Source of the DNA: Actinomycetota bacterium
GTDB taxonomy: Bacteria; Actinomycetota; Thermoleophilia; Gaiellales; Gaiellaceae
Direction of reading: 5' to 3'
NCBI GenBank assembly: GCA_013697465.1
Contig: JACCWU010000026.1
Span: forward strand, 1 to 5,513
Length of the DNA stretch: 5,513 bases
The notes below the pieces were generated by a model. That model did not search any database, had not been told where the DNA came from, and worked only from the letters and a program-made list of their open reading frames with translations. The position numbers were made by a program, and so were the translations under genes. Positions 5,442 through 5,513 of the stretch are shown in pieces. Numbering within the stretch: the stretch's first letter is position 1; each line of letters opens with the position of its first letter.

Positions 5442-5485
5442 CGCGCCGGCTCCGGTTGGTCATCCAAGTGCACAGTGTCGCCCAC
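5438..5485 (-). other. Tiny frame overlapping the glycosyltransferase start by CTGA
   Basis: A GTG at 5483-5485 opens a 15-residue frame (VGDTVHLDDQPEPAR) whose TGA (5438-5440) overlaps the proposed CTG start in a CTGA arrangement. It may be a short leader peptide that couples translation into the glycosyltransferase, or the tail of an upstream gene interrupted by a TGA at 5501-5503. No Shine-Dalgarno is clear, so it may equally be chance. Confidence 0.25.
5450..5453 (-). promoter_or_regulatory. Ribosome binding site deciding the glycosyltransferase CTG start
   Basis: GGAG on the minus strand sits 8 nt before the CTG at 5439-5441, good spacing. No comparable conserved N-terminus follows any ATG, GTG or TTG in this frame upstream of the Gly-rich loop, so this site is the best support for a non-canonical start. 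Confidence 0.5.
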
Positions 5486-5513
5486 AAGCTCGATGTGAAA
5501 TCAGCGGCCCGGC

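Noticed and set aside
1..5513. tRNA, rRNA or insertion sequence
   Set aside because: No cloverleaf with a TTCRA-type loop, no rRNA-like segment and no transposase motif or terminal inverted repeats were seen on either strand.

Overview
The window is GC-rich throughout, with G or C at most third codon positions, and it uses GTG starts freely, tight gene overlaps and one probable CTG start. This fits a high-GC Actinomycetota. The gene content (membrane pyrophosphatase, small one-domain cupin, GCS2-type carboxylate-amine ligase beside a GT4 glycosyltransferase) would suit the Thermoleophilia, but this placement is an impression from family resemblance and was not tested.

Layout. Positions 1-597 (minus) hold the N-terminal 199 codons of a membrane-bound ion-translocating pyrophosphatase (hppA); the rest lies beyond the left edge. 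A 126-bp divergent gap (598-723) with several dyads separates it from a cupin gene on the plus strand (724-1119). A 192-bp convergent gap (1120-1311) carries three tandem hairpins and diverged short repeats. Everything from 1312 to the right edge is on the minus strand. In transcription order it holds a GT4 glycosyltransferase (4191-5441), a GCS2/YbdK-type carboxylate-amine ligase (3021-4178), a small helical protein of unknown function (2696-3028), a ribbon-helix-helix antitoxin (2408-2656), a MazF/PemK-type mRNA interferase (2100-2414) and an S-methyl-5'-thioadenosine phosphorylase (1312-2097).

How they may work together. The glycosyltransferase, ligase and small protein are 12 nt apart or overlapping, so they look like one translationally linked set, perhaps building or modifying a small molecule or glycoconjugate (inference). 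The 39-bp gap after them is locally AT-rich and packed with TTGCA/TGCAA half-sites. It looks like an autoregulated promoter for the toxin-antitoxin pair, possibly giving a leaderless antitoxin transcript. The phosphorylase begins 2 nt after the toxin stop codon, so a housekeeping salvage enzyme appears to be translated, and perhaps regulated, together with a toxin-antitoxin module.

The points most worth a second look are the toxin-antitoxin/phosphorylase coupling and its operator, the glycosyltransferase N-terminus that only makes sense with a CTG start (or a frameshift), the glycosyltransferase/ligase/small-protein operon, and the hairpin-repeat cluster between the convergent genes. All family names come from reading motifs by eye; no database search was run.
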